Positions 38,485 through 46,909 of a stretch of 64,000 nt of DNA are shown here, piece after piece. Position 1 is the stretch's first letter, and the number at the start of each line of letters is the position of its first letter. Both the position numbers and the translations under genes were made by a program. This DNA is from Cytophagaceae bacterium (GTDB taxonomy: Bacteria; Bacteroidota; Bacteroidia; Flavobacteriales; Flavobacteriaceae), in assembly GCA_002710685.1 (NCBI GenBank), contig PALD01000033.1, positions 62,001 to 126,000 of the forward strand, written 5' to 3'. Under the pieces are notes generated by a model. It was not told the origin of the DNA. It ran no database searches and was given only the letters and a program-made list of their open reading frames with translations.

Positions 38485-39388
38485 CTCTTGACGTAAGTAT
38501 TACGGTCTTACCGTCTATGGTAAAATCTATCGCTAACGGCCTCATTACAGATTTAAGGGCAAGGTCAAGGTTCTTGTGGGTAAAACTACCGGTAAACTCT
38601 TGATTCATGTCCACGCCGTCAGCCTCAAATTTAATATCATATTGCCGTTCCAGCTCTTGCACGACCTCCTTTAACGGAATATTATCAAAGTTGCTTTCGT
38701 CAATCGTCCACAGTGGGAACTTGCCCTTGAGGTCTTCATCAACCGTCACCTGGTCATTGATGTAGCGAAAACGCTTGCCCGGGGTAAGTATATACTCTTT
38801 GTCATTAAAGGCAACGGCAACGCGGCCTTCAAAGCATTGTACCTCAAAGTAGTTGCCGCGGCTCTTTACATTGAACTGCGTGCCCAGCACGGTAACTTCA
38901 CCAGGCGCTGTGTTTACGGTAAACTTGCTTCCTTTGGCTACTTTAAAAAAGGCTTCACCTTTTAAGATGACCTTGCGGTTCTTTTGCCAGCTTTCAGTAT
39001 TATATGAAAGCTCGGTATCTGCATTGAGCACCACGGTACTGTTGTCTGGCAAGATGGCCTGTGTACTCTCGGCAATGCTGGTGGTGATATTTGTATCGGC
39101 AGAGTTTATAAAGAACCATACGGATACCAATAGCACGAGTACGGCAGCGGCCACGCCACTTATCCATGCAAAATTGTGCTTGATGACCTTGGGCTCCTTT
39201 TGTATCGCGTACCTGTATTTAAACTCTTTGAGCGATTCTTCCACATCCAGGGTGGGGGCCTTCATATCTGCGGTAAAATGAGCAATGTCAGCATAGTCCC
39301 TATAGTCCTGGGACTGCTTGAAAGCCGCAAGTTCATCAGCGGTCATCTCGCCGTTTAGCCACTTGTGTATTTGCTTTTCGTTGTTCAT
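38471..39388 (-). CDS. FecR-type anti-sigma factor
   Basis: The 305-residue protein is a single-pass inner-membrane protein. The N-terminal cytoplasmic part (about 1-75) binds the sigma factor. One transmembrane helix (AWISGVAAAVLVLLVSVWFF, about 74-93) follows. The periplasmic FecR domain has LPDNSTVVLNADTELSY, and the C-terminal DUF4974 domain has FDNIPLKEVVQELERQYDIKFE. It overlaps the receptor gene downstream and follows the sigma gene, so the order is sigma-antisigma-receptor. An ECF-type promoter motif lies 19 bases upstream of its start. Confidence 0.95.
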   Translation of the reverse strand: MNNEKQIHKWLNGEMTADELAAFKQSQDYRDYADIAHFTADMKAPTLDVEESLKEFKYRYAIQKEPKVIKHNFAWISGVAAAVLVLLVSVWFFINSADTNITTSIAESTQAILPDNSTVVLNADTELSYNTESWQKNRKVILKGEAFFKVAKGSKFTVNTAPGEVTVLGTQFNVKSRGNYFEVQCFEGRVAVAFNDKEYILTPGKRFRYINDQVTVDEDLKGKFPLWTIDESNFDNIPLKEVVQELERQYDIKFEADGVDMNQEFTGSFTHKNLDLALKSVMRPLAIDFTIDGKTVILTSRDEAP

Positions 39389-39406
39389 TTTTTACCTGTT
39401 CTTGCC

Positions 39407-39438
39407 TATTAGACAATCTAATTTTGTTTTACCCTACC
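39407..39438 (-). promoter_or_regulatory. candidate ECF sigma promoter of fecR-receptor genes
   Basis: On the minus strand this reads GGTAGGGTAAA, 11 bases, then TTGTCTAATA. The same two blocks at the same spacing occur upstream of the lipoprotein gene at 40062-40093. It lies between the sigma and anti-sigma genes, a natural site for autoregulation. Confidence 0.6.
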
Positions 39439-39456
39439 TTAAAAATTAACTTTATT

Positions 39457-39975
39457 TTAAATATTTGGGATTTTTTCCCGCAGAGCCTTAAGGGCGCCGC
39501 TCATGCGTTTCTCGACCGCCTTTTGCGAGACATTGAGCATGGTCGCGATTTCCCTGTATTTTTTACCGTCTATCCTGTTGAGTAAAAAAACTTCCCGTTG
39601 TGCCTGGGTCAATGATGCGATGGCGGCCTCCAGTTTTTGTTTAAACTCCTTTTGCCTCAATTCATAGTGTGGGTCCTGGGCAAAAGATTCTTCACCGGTA
39701 TATTCATTCTTATAATTAAGGACCACCTTTTCATGCTTGACCACATTGAGAAAAAGGTTGTTTACCGTGGTAATAAGGTAGGTCTTCGCTTTCGCGAAAT
39801 CAATCTTGGAGCAGTTTTCCCAGATTTTTGCGAAGGCTTCCTGCGCCAGGTCATGCGATTGCGCCTCGCTGCCGCTCTTGTAAAAAGCAAAACGGAATGC
39901 ATCATTGATATGCTTCCTGTAAAATGAATCAAAGGTTTTTTCTTCGCAAAGATTTGTGATAGGGGTCTTGCTCAA
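39457..39975 (-). CDS. ECF RNA polymerase sigma factor (FecI-like)
   Basis: The 172-residue protein has sigma region 2 (about 15-80, with FDSFYRKHINDAFRFAFYKSG and DLAQEAFAKIWENC) and region 4 (about 110-165, with LTQAQREVFLLNRIDGKKYREIATMLNVSQKAVEKRMSGALKALRE, a helix-turn-helix). It lacks region 3, as ECF factors do, and resembles the Bacteroidota FecI expansion. The only usable start is TTG 39975, after a TAATTTTG -7-like box at 39992-39999. The frame is followed by the FecR gene 69 bases on. Confidence 0.93.
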   Translation of the reverse strand: MSKTPITNLCEEKTFDSFYRKHINDAFRFAFYKSGSEAQSHDLAQEAFAKIWENCSKIDFAKAKTYLITTVNNLFLNVVKHEKVVLNYKNEYTGEESFAQDPHYELRQKEFKQKLEAAIASLTQAQREVFLLNRIDGKKYREIATMLNVSQKAVEKRMSGALKALREKIPNI

Positions 39976-39991
39976 AGCTGGGCATTTCTAG

Positions 39992-39999
39992 CAAAATTA
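39992..39999 (-). promoter_or_regulatory. -7 box of the FecI-like sigma gene
   Basis: The minus strand reads TAATTTTG, a TANNTTTG match, 17 bases before the TTG start. This suggests that the sigma gene itself is transcribed by the housekeeping polymerase. Confidence 0.45.
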
Positions 40000-40025
40000 A
40001 GGTTTTTAAAGCAATGTTTGGGAAG

Positions 40026-40041
40026 GCCTTTCGGCGAAAGC
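40026..40041. repeat. TTTCGC/GCGAAA-family palindrome
   Basis: GCCTTTCGGCGAAAGC lies between the divergent sigma and lipoprotein genes. Confidence 0.6.
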
Positions 40042-40061
40042 AAAAAAAAATAACGACATGG

Positions 40062-40093
40062 GGTAGGGTAAATCGCAAAAGTGTTGTCTTATG
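40062..40093 (+). promoter_or_regulatory. candidate ECF sigma promoter of the acidic lipoprotein gene
   Basis: GGTAGGGTAAA (40062-40072), 11 bases, TTGTCTTATG (40084-40093). It matches the element before fecR in both blocks and spacing, and points to control by the adjacent FecI-like sigma factor. The leader to ATG 40153 is about 50 bases. Confidence 0.6.
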
Positions 40094-40152
40094 TGTGAAA
40101 CCGCCCCTAAAAGGCTTTTTGATAACATACTTTAAATATAAATACCAAAATT

Positions 40153-41229
40153 ATGAAACGTTTTAAGACACTATTTTTAATGCTTGCCGTAGCGGCGATG
40201 GCTTTCACCTCATGCCAGGATGAAGAATCTGAAATGATAGGGACAGACCCTAACACAAACAGCGCGAGTTCAGAGACTTCTGACCTGTTGTTGAGAACAT
40301 CTGCCAGGGATGGGTCAAGCGATGATATACTGGATGGCAACTCATGTTCATCTATCGTTCTTCCCGTGGTCGCTGAGGTCAATGGGCAGGAAATCACCAT
40401 TGTCAATGAAAGCCAGTTCTCTCTTGTGGCAGACATCATGGCACAGTTTATAGGAGATGATGATGAGGTTACCCTTCAATTCCCGGTAACTGTTGAACTT
40501 AGCAACTATACTGAAGTCGTGGTATCATCCCAGGCTGAGCTTGAGCAATTACAGCAAGCCTGTGCACAGGCAGATCAGGCCGAAGAAGACCTTATCAACT
40601 GTCTTGATATTGCATATCCCATGACCGTGCTAACCTATGATGCCAATATTGAGCAAACGGGTAGCCTGAGCCTGAGCAGTGACCAGGAGCTTTATGCCTT
40701 TATTGGTGATCTTGAAGATGGTGAAGATTTCTTTAGCATTCAATATCCCATCTCGCTTATGGGCGAGGGTAGCTCTACAACCACGATCACCTCTGATGCT
40801 GAACTGATGGCTGAACTTAATGAATGTGAAGCGGCAAGCGATGCACAACAAGAACTTGAAGATGAACTGGAGGACCGTGTTGAAGACCTTGAAGAATTTC
40901 TTGCTAATACCACCTTTACCGTAGAATCTGGTGTGGATGCAGGCGTTGATTTTACAAGCGATTTTGCTGACTTTACCTTCACCTTTGCCAATGATACCAG
41001 TATTGAGGTGTACAACACCCTTACCAATACGTTGATGTCTAACATCGATGCTACCTTTGATATCGTGACCAATGCAGAGGGAGAACTCATGATAGAACTA
41101 AGCTTTACAGGTGCAAATGATTTTGAAATCCTGGTGGACACCTTTACCGTAACTGACTTTTCAAACGGTATGCTTGAACTTACCAGCACCACGAACAGCG
41201 CATTCACGCTCGTTTTCTCTGCTGAGTAA
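40153..41229 (+). CDS. acidic lipoprotein with duplicated domain, probably surface exposed
   Basis: The 358-residue protein has a lipoprotein signal (lipobox FTSC, Cys21) followed by QDEE, similar to the Bacteroidota lipoprotein export signal that directs lipoproteins to the cell surface. Two related units (about 63-135 and 137-215) share a strand pattern: Cys, PxxV/T strand, T-rich strand, then DD/EDxxxxQ(F/Y)P(V/I) and a SxAELxxL helix ending in Cys. A strongly acidic helix (QQELEDELEDRVEDLEEFL, about 233-251) and a beta-rich C-terminal domain follow. Its promoter motif links it to the FecI/FecR/receptor genes on the other strand. I do not recognise a named family. Confidence 0.8.
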   Translation: MKRFKTLFLMLAVAAMAFTSCQDEESEMIGTDPNTNSASSETSDLLLRTSARDGSSDDILDGNSCSSIVLPVVAEVNGQEITIVNESQFSLVADIMAQFIGDDDEVTLQFPVTVELSNYTEVVVSSQAELEQLQQACAQADQAEEDLINCLDIAYPMTVLTYDANIEQTGSLSLSSDQELYAFIGDLEDGEDFFSIQYPISLMGEGSSTTTITSDAELMAELNECEAASDAQQELEDELEDRVEDLEEFLANTTFTVESGVDAGVDFTSDFADFTFTFANDTSIEVYNTLTNTLMSNIDATFDIVTNAEGELMIELSFTGANDFEILVDTFTVTDFSNGMLELTSTTNSAFTLVFSAE

Positions 41230-41257
41230 TAGTCCTCAAGATATTTGAGTGGGGTGT

Positions 41258-41296
41258 AAGGTCGCAACTTTCGTTAAGAAATTGCGGCCTTTCCTG
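41258..41296 (+). terminator. probable terminator after the lipoprotein gene
   Basis: AAGGTCGCAA (41258-41267) pairs with TTGCGGCCTT (41282-41291, one G-U), followed by TTCCTGTTTTT. A second palindrome (AATTTGGCT-TAA-AGCCAAATT, 41304-41324) lies just after it. Confidence 0.55.
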
Positions 41297-41364
41297 TTTT
41301 TAGAATTTGGCTTAAAGCCAAATTTACACAGGAAGAACCCCTTTATTTACAGCTTAAAAATCCC

Positions 41365-41372
41365 TAAATTTG
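41365..41372 (+). promoter_or_regulatory. ffh -7 promoter box
   Basis: TAAATTTG fits TANNTTTG; TTTA at 41342-41345 is a near-consensus -33. The predicted leader before ATG 41392 is about 16 bases. Confidence 0.6.
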
Positions 41373-41391
41373 CCGTCTTAACGACAAGAAT

Positions 41392-42720
41392 ATGTTTGAT
41401 AGTTTAAGTGATAAGTTAGACAAGGCCCTGCACGTCCTCAAAGGACATGGGCAGATTACAGAAATCAACGTTGCGGAAACCCTCAAGGAAGTGCGCCGTG
41501 CACTGGTGGATGCTGATGTTAACTATAAGATTGCAAAAGACTTTACCAGTACCGTAAAGGAAAGGGCCATGGGCCAGGATGTATTGAGCAGCCTAAAACC
41601 TGGCCAGCTTATGGTAAAACTTGTCAAGGATGAGCTAACCACATTGATGGGCGGGGATGCTGAAGGTGTCAACCTTTCAGGCAACCCCACCGTGATATTG
41701 ATGTCTGGTCTGCAAGGTTCTGGTAAAACGACCTTTTCAGGTAAACTGGCAAACTATCTCAAGACCAAAAAAACAAAAAAACCACTTCTTGTGGCGTGTG
41801 ACGTGTATCGCCCTGCTGCGATTGACCAGTTGCACGTGGTGGGTGATCAAATCAAGGTTGATGTGTATTCTGACCGGGAGACCAATGATCCCGTAAAGAT
41901 TTCACAAGATGCCATTGCCCATGCCAAGGCAAATGGGCACAATGTGGTGATTATAGATACCGCCGGCCGTCTCGCCGTTGATGAGGCCATGATGACCGAA
42001 ATATCAAACATTCATAAGGCCATACAGCCGCAGGAAACCCTTTTTGTGGTTGACTCCATGACCGGTCAGGATGCGGTGAACACGGCAAAGGCATTTAACG
42101 ACACCTTGAATTTTGACGGGGTTGTGCTTACTAAACTTGACGGTGATACCCGTGGTGGAGCGGCACTTTCCATCAAGACGGTCGTCAACAAGCCCATCAA
42201 GTTCATAGGTACGGGTGAAAAGATGGATGCCATCGATGTATTCTATCCATCACGTATGGCAGACAGGATACTGGGGATGGGTGATGTGGTCTCCCTTGTA
42301 GAGCGCGCCCAGGAACAGTTTGATGAAGAAGAAGCCCGCAAACTGCAAAAGAAGATTGCCAAGAACCAGTTTGGCTTTGATGACTTTTTAAAACAGATAC
42401 AGCAGGTCAAGAAAATGGGTAGCATGAAAGACTTGATGGGCATGATCCCCGGGGCCGGCAAGGCCCTAAAAGGCCTTGATATAGATGATGACGCCTTCAA
42501 GGGTATTGAGGCCATCATCCACAGCATGACCCCGGCTGAACGCTCTGAACCTAAAATAATCAACGCAAGCCGCAAAAAACGCATCAGCAAGGGTAGCGGC
42601 ACATCTGTCCAAGAAGTAAACCAGTTGCTGAAGCAATTTGGCCAGATGAGCAAGATGATGAAGATGATGCAGGGTGGCGGTGGCCGCAAGATGATGCAGA
42701 TGATGCAGCAGATGCGATAA
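41392..42720 (+). CDS. ffh: signal recognition particle protein Ffh
   Basis: Ffh (442 residues) is the GTPase that, with 4.5S RNA, targets membrane proteins co-translationally. It has an N domain (about 1-85), a G domain with GLQGSGKTTFSGKLA (about 105), DVYRPAAIDQL, DTAGRL and TKLDGDTRGGAAL motifs, and a methionine-rich M domain (about 300-442, ending with MSKMMKMMQ and MMQMMQQMR) that binds signal sequences and RNA. It is followed by folD 39 bases on. Confidence 0.99.
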   Translation: MFDSLSDKLDKALHVLKGHGQITEINVAETLKEVRRALVDADVNYKIAKDFTSTVKERAMGQDVLSSLKPGQLMVKLVKDELTTLMGGDAEGVNLSGNPTVILMSGLQGSGKTTFSGKLANYLKTKKTKKPLLVACDVYRPAAIDQLHVVGDQIKVDVYSDRETNDPVKISQDAIAHAKANGHNVVIIDTAGRLAVDEAMMTEISNIHKAIQPQETLFVVDSMTGQDAVNTAKAFNDTLNFDGVVLTKLDGDTRGGAALSIKTVVNKPIKFIGTGEKMDAIDVFYPSRMADRILGMGDVVSLVERAQEQFDEEEARKLQKKIAKNQFGFDDFLKQIQQVKKMGSMKDLMGMIPGAGKALKGLDIDDDAFKGIEAIIHSMTPAERSEPKIINASRKKRISKGSGTSVQEVNQLLKQFGQMSKMMKMMQGGGGRKMMQMMQQMR

Positions 42721-42759
42721 CAACATAAAGCCTATAGCCTTGGGCATAAAGCAATATAT

Positions 42760-43641
42760 ATGACAATCCTAGACGGTAAGAAAACCAGTAACGATATAAA
42801 AGATGAAATAGCGGCAGAGGTCGCTGCAATGAAGGAGAGGGGAGAAAAAGTACCCCACCTGGCGGCCGTACTTGTGGGCAATGACGGAGCAAGCCTTACC
42901 TACGTGGGCAGCAAGGTCAAAGCCTGTGAGCGCATTGGTTTTGAATCTACACTGCTGCACCTCTCTGAAGATACCACTGAAGGGCAATTGCTCGCCAAGA
43001 TTACTGACCTCAACATGAATGATAATATCGATGGCTATATCGTTCAGTTGCCATTGCCCAAACATATTGATGAGCAAAAAGTCTTGTTGGCCGTAGATCC
43101 TGATAAGGATGTTGATGGGTTTCATCCAGTGAATTTTGGTAAGATGGCACAGGATATGCCCGTTTTTATTCCAGCGACACCCTTTGGTATCATGGAACTT
43201 TTAAAACGATATAACGTGCCCACCGAGGGTAAAAACTGTGTGGTCATAGGCCGCAGTCATATCGTAGGTAGGCCCATGAGCATCTTGATGTCTCAAAAGG
43301 GCAATCCTGGCAACAGTACCGTGACCCTGGCACATAGCCGTACCAAAGATCTTGAGAAATTCACCCGTGAGGCAGATATCATAATCACGGCACTGGGTGT
43401 CCCCGAATTTTTAAAGGCAGACATGGTCAAGGATGGTGTTACCATAATTGATGTGGGTATAACCCGTGTTGCAGATAGCTCAAGACCTAGGGGATACCGC
43501 ATTGCAGGTGACGTAGATTATGATGAGGTAAGTGCAAAGGCAGGTTTTATCACACCTGTACCAGGCGGTGTAGGCCCCATGACCATAGCCATGTTGCTCA
43601 AAAACACCCTACTCGCAAGAAAAAGAAATAGGGAAGCTTAA
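42760..43641 (+). CDS. folD: bifunctional methylenetetrahydrofolate dehydrogenase/cyclohydrolase
   Basis: FolD (293 residues) catalyses the two steps from methylene- to formyl-tetrahydrofolate. YVGSKVKACERIGFES (about 48-63) contains the catalytic Tyr and Lys; QLPLPKHID and DVDGFHPVNFGKM are substrate-binding motifs; GRSHIVGRPMSILM (about 166) binds NADP. The PVPGGVGPMTIAMLL end is characteristic. Its stop is two bases from the stop of the convergent kinase gene. Confidence 0.99.
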   Translation: MTILDGKKTSNDIKDEIAAEVAAMKERGEKVPHLAAVLVGNDGASLTYVGSKVKACERIGFESTLLHLSEDTTEGQLLAKITDLNMNDNIDGYIVQLPLPKHIDEQKVLLAVDPDKDVDGFHPVNFGKMAQDMPVFIPATPFGIMELLKRYNVPTEGKNCVVIGRSHIVGRPMSILMSQKGNPGNSTVTLAHSRTKDLEKFTREADIIITALGVPEFLKADMVKDGVTIIDVGITRVADSSRPRGYRIAGDVDYDEVSAKAGFITPVPGGVGPMTIAMLLKNTLLARKRNREA

Positions 43642-43643
43642 CG

Positions 43644-44414
43644 CTATTTCTTGAGGCTTTCTTCAGGTAATTCTACCACTAGGTGGCGTGCTGCCAGTGC
43701 AGCACCTATTATGCCTGCTTTGTTTTGTGTTTCTGCCGCCACGATGGGGGTGTCAATCGTAAGGTATTTTTCAAAAAGATGAAGGTTCTTGCTCGCACCA
43801 CCACCTATGATGATCAGGTCTGGATTGCTCATCAGGGTAACCAGGTGCAGGAACTTATCAAAACGCTTTCCCCATTTCTTGAAGCTCATGTCATTTTTAA
43901 GGCGCACGGAGCGTGAGGCATATTTCTCAATGATCATTTTCTTTTTATAGCGCATTTGTCCCAGTTCAAAGTTAGGGATGAGTTCACCATTAAAGAAAAC
44001 ACCACTTCCTATGCCCGTACCTATGGTGATAACCATGACAAGGCCATTTTGTCCACGGCCCGCGCCAAAGGTCATTTCGGCTAGACCGGCAGCATCAGCA
44101 TCATTGATGACCGCGACAGGAAGCCCTATCTTATCCTCAATCACTTTATCTACCTGCATGCCTACCCATGAAGGATCAAGGTTACCGTGTTGCATGGCCA
44201 TACCATTTTTCATGACCGTGGGAAAACCTACGCCCACGGCACCCTTCCAGTCCCATTCTTTAACAACTTCGGCAATGGTGTTTATCATGGACTTGGGCTT
44301 GCGCGGTATGGGGGTGGGGAGTCTAAAGCGTTCTCCCAGGTAATCCTCGGTTTCAAGGTTAACCGGTACGCCTTTAATGCCAGTTCCGCCCACATCAATG
44401 CCCAAAATCTCCAT
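43644..44414 (-). CDS. ppgK: ROK-family kinase, polyphosphate glucokinase-like
   Basis: The protein has 256 residues from ATG 44414 (a TTG 30 bases upstream is less likely). The phosphate-binding loop MEILGIDVGGTGIKGVPV begins at the start, and RLPTPIPRKP, VINDADAAGLAEMTFG (catalytic Asp) and ITIGTGIGSGVF follow, the pattern of polyphosphate--glucose phosphotransferase rather than ATP glucokinase. It lacks the zinc CxCGxxGC motif of ATP-ROK kinases, in agreement. Function is therefore probably glucose phosphorylation using polyphosphate; ppk1 lies 19 kb away. Confidence 0.82.
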   Translation of the reverse strand: MEILGIDVGGTGIKGVPVNLETEDYLGERFRLPTPIPRKPKSMINTIAEVVKEWDWKGAVGVGFPTVMKNGMAMQHGNLDPSWVGMQVDKVIEDKIGLPVAVINDADAAGLAEMTFGAGRGQNGLVMVITIGTGIGSGVFFNGELIPNFELGQMRYKKKMIIEKYASRSVRLKNDMSFKKWGKRFDKFLHLVTLMSNPDLIIIGGGASKNLHLFEKYLTIDTPIVAAETQNKAGIIGAALAARHLVVELPEESLKK

Positions 44415-44502
44415 AGAAAGTTGTTTTAATTCGACTATCGTCAAAAGAAAAGAATATTTATATACCTTGAAAGAAATCGCATTACTTTTTATGCAACGGG
44501 CA

Positions 44503-44988
44503 TTAAAATAGTAGCGATATTATGAGAAATAATGAAATCAACGCCAAGAGGTAGATTACCCAATAGGGTTTGAGACGTAATGGGTCCTTGCCAAAAAGCG
44601 TTGTGGTCAGCTCATGATAAAATGGCCTGTTCTTGGCAATATGGTTGTACACCCGGTCACTTGCTTTTTGAAACCATCCATTTTTAAGGTACCAGTTATG
44701 AAAGGGATAATTACGCTTTTGCGAAAAGTCATAACTGCGGTAAGCTGAGTCTGGACCACTATACACCTTGCCGTCGGGTTCAATAAGTCGGCTTGCTTTT
44801 TTAAATTCCTTTAAGGGTATATCTGCAAAATCCCCAGCGACCTCTTGAAAGGTTTTGTAGTCCACCTGGTCTCCGGTCATGCGTTTCCAGCGGGTAATCC
44901 AGTATTTACAAAAACCGCACTGCCCGTCCCACACCATTACAGGTTTGTTCTTTGGGGGATGCGCGGTGTGGTCATATTTGGTAAACAT
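44503..44988 (-). CDS. DCC-family thiol-disulfide oxidoreductase-like protein (DUF393)
   Basis: The 161-residue protein has the DxxCxxC motif of the family in VWDGQCGFCKYWITRWK (about 19-35), near a thioredoxin-like fold, then PDSAYRSYDF and a C-terminal transmembrane helix (WVIYLLALISLFLIISLLF, about 143-161). It would sit on the membrane with the Cys pair in the cytoplasm or periplasm; the partner is unknown. It is the last gene of a VOC-AI-2E-DCC operon, with its ATG overlapping the stop of the gene before it by one base. Confidence 0.85.
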   Translation of the reverse strand: MFTKYDHTAHPPKNKPVMVWDGQCGFCKYWITRWKRMTGDQVDYKTFQEVAGDFADIPLKEFKKASRLIEPDGKVYSGPDSAYRSYDFSQKRNYPFHNWYLKNGWFQKASDRVYNHIAKNRPFYHELTTTLFGKDPLRLKPYWVIYLLALISLFLIISLLF

Positions 44989-46022
44989 CAGAGCCGTTCT
45001 TCTTCACCGGGCAGCTCGCGCGTGCCGTATTCTTCGCGGTAGATTTTCACGATAAGTAAAAACAGGCTTATGAGCAAGGGCCCAAAGATCAACCCTATAA
45101 ACCCAAATAGCGGGACCCCCACGATAACCCCTATCAGCGTCACGAGTGGATGTACGTTGTCCAGCTTTTCAAGCACAAACATACGTATGATATTATCCGT
45201 TGAGCCTACCACGATGAGGCCATAAAGCGCGATGCCTATCGCCTGACCCGTATCTCCAGATGAGTAGAGGAGGATGATAACGGGAACGATACCCAGTAGC
45301 GTGCCCACAAATGGAATCATGGAGCCTACCGTGGTGATCACGAACCAAAAAAATGGGTCTGGTACGCCAAAAATGAAAAAACCTATCAAGGCCACGATTC
45401 CCTGGGCAAGTGCCACCATGGGGATGCCCAGTGCATTGGCCCGAACCATCTTGGCACTTTCGGCACCTATGGTCTCCAGGTCATTATCTCCCAGGGGGAT
45501 ATAATCATACATGGATTCACGTAACTTTTTACGGTTGGTCAACATATAATAGAGCAAAAAGTACATGATGCTTATCGCGATCACGGTGTTGAACGTGCCC
45601 CCGGCAAGAGACTGGAGGTTGTCCGAAAGCCAACTGGTAATACTATTGGTATCAATGTTGCTGCTTATGTCGTAGTTGATGTCAGTTTCCCACTGTGATA
45701 TCTGGTCTTTTACGGCACTGATCACCTTTTCTGAGTTTTGCACGGCGTCGCTTATTTTTGACGTAAGCATCATCACAAGCCCGCCTACCGGCACAAGGAT
45801 AACGATAAATGAAAATACCATGAGCACCGCTGCTGCAAGGCTGGGATTCCAGCCGCGATGGGTCAACTTGCGCATCCAGCCCCTGAAGATGACATGCAGG
45901 GTAATGGCTCCCAGTATACCAGAAAGATAGGGCACCATCTCCTTAAAAATAAGGTATAACAGCAATATTATCAGTAAGATATGAAATACTTGCCTTACCA
46001 GTTGAGGTCGTATCTGTTTCAT
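44988..46022 (-). CDS. AI-2E/PerM-family membrane transporter
   Basis: The 344-residue protein has about eight hydrophobic segments and the family signature GIPMVALAQGIVALIGFFIFGVPDPFFWFVITTVGSMIPFVGTLLG split over two helices. Members include the proposed AI-2 exporter TqsA, PerM and Na+/H+ antiporters, so the name does not fix the substrate. Its start overlaps the VOC gene by four bases (ATGA), and its stop overlaps the DCC gene start; the three are translationally coupled. Confidence 0.88.
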   Translation of the reverse strand: MKQIRPQLVRQVFHILLIILLLYLIFKEMVPYLSGILGAITLHVIFRGWMRKLTHRGWNPSLAAAVLMVFSFIVILVPVGGLVMMLTSKISDAVQNSEKVISAVKDQISQWETDINYDISSNIDTNSITSWLSDNLQSLAGGTFNTVIAISIMYFLLYYMLTNRKKLRESMYDYIPLGDNDLETIGAESAKMVRANALGIPMVALAQGIVALIGFFIFGVPDPFFWFVITTVGSMIPFVGTLLGIVPVIILLYSSGDTGQAIGIALYGLIVVGSTDNIIRMFVLEKLDNVHPLVTLIGVIVGVPLFGFIGLIFGPLLISLFLLIVKIYREEYGTRELPGEEERL

Positions 46023-46438
46023 TTGGCAAAGAGTTGGTTGATGTCCTTAAAGCTTTTAAATTCCAGTGCATTGCCGCAGGGGTCGTAAAAGAACATCGTG
46101 GCCTGCTCGCCAGGTAACCCCTTGAAGCGTATGTAAGGTTCTATGGCAAATGCCATGTTTTTTGCCCGTAACGCTTCCGCGAAAGCGTGAAAATCATCCC
46201 ACCCCAGCACGACGCCAAAATGGGGTACGGGTACATGCTTGCCATCTACCTCGTTATGGTGGGTGGATGCGGTTTCTTCCCGGGGTTTAAAATGGATGAC
46301 CAGTTGATGGCCAAAAAAGTCAAAATCAACCCACTCCTCACTGCTGCGGCCTTCAGGTAGCTCAAGTACATCCCGGTAGAAGGTACGGGCCAGGGCAACA
46401 TCATAAACGGGAATGGCAAGGTGGAAGGGTGCGGGCAT
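46019..46438 (-). CDS. VOC-superfamily (glyoxalase/bleomycin-resistance-like) protein
   Basis: The 139-residue protein starts MPAPFHLAIPVYDVALARTFYRDVLELPEG, a typical VOC strand-helix module with an N-terminal metal-ligand His, and has VPHFGVVLGWDDFHAFAEAL and MFFYDPCGNALEFKSF with the C-terminal Glu ligand. It is similar to dioxygenase/glyoxalase family proteins of unknown reaction. It is first gene of a coupled three-gene operon. An internal near-perfect palindrome (46171-46188) belongs to the dispersed family. Confidence 0.88.
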   Translation of the reverse strand: MPAPFHLAIPVYDVALARTFYRDVLELPEGRSSEEWVDFDFFGHQLVIHFKPREETASTHHNEVDGKHVPVPHFGVVLGWDDFHAFAEALRAKNMAFAIEPYIRFKGLPGEQATMFFYDPCGNALEFKSFKDINQLFAK

Positions 46439-46500
46439 AGGGAGGGTCGTTTTTATGTAAAAGTAAGGGAAATAGGCTTACGCCAAATTATCACTGTTGA

Positions 46501-46746
46501 TCAATTGTTGCGCAGTGCGTGTATAAGTTCTTTTTTGGTCATCTTGCTGCGTCCTTCAATCCCCACGTTTTTTGCCTGGTCATAGAGGTCATCCCTTGAC
46601 CACTCTTCATATGGCTTTGCCTTGCCGCCTTTTTTACCGGCGTCTGGTGTATTGGCTATACGGACAGATTTTTCCTTGCTGTAGCCCTTGTCCCTGAGGG
46701 CTTCATACTGCTCCTCGTTCTTTACTCTTGGCATACGTTGTGGCAT
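46501..46746 (-). CDS. small Rho-N/SAP-like basic protein (DUF7218-type)
   Basis: The 81-residue protein starts MPQRMPRVKNEEQYEALRDKGYSKEKSVRIAN (the second Met could be the start) and ends with a 35-residue helix-extended-helix (WSRDDLYDQAKNVGIEGRSKMTKKELIHALR), the shape of Rho N-terminal/SAP nucleic-acid-binding domains. It is highly basic and may bind DNA. The middle GKKGGKAKPYEEWS is a linker. It stands alone between the VOC gene and a lipoprotein gene. Confidence 0.8.
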   Translation of the reverse strand: MPQRMPRVKNEEQYEALRDKGYSKEKSVRIANTPDAGKKGGKAKPYEEWSRDDLYDQAKNVGIEGRSKMTKKELIHALRNN

Positions 46747-46861
46747 GGCTTTGGTTTTTTCGGTTTTACCCTAAATTTACAAAAGCCCCTGTCCATATTG
46801 TTTTGGATTAACAGAGATTTATAAGATGTGGTAGGGACGTGGCTTTTGCCAGAAGGCATAA

Positions 46862-46890
46862 AAAAACCAGTCAAGATTTGACTGGTTTCT
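46862..46890 (-). terminator. terminator after the TIM-barrel lipoprotein gene
   Basis: AAACCAGTCAA and TTGACTGGTTT form an 11-bp stem with a three-base loop; on the minus strand it is followed by a run of T. It lies 20 bases past the gene's stop. Confidence 0.85.
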
Positions 46891-46909
46891 CATAATTTTT
46901 ATGCTGGAT

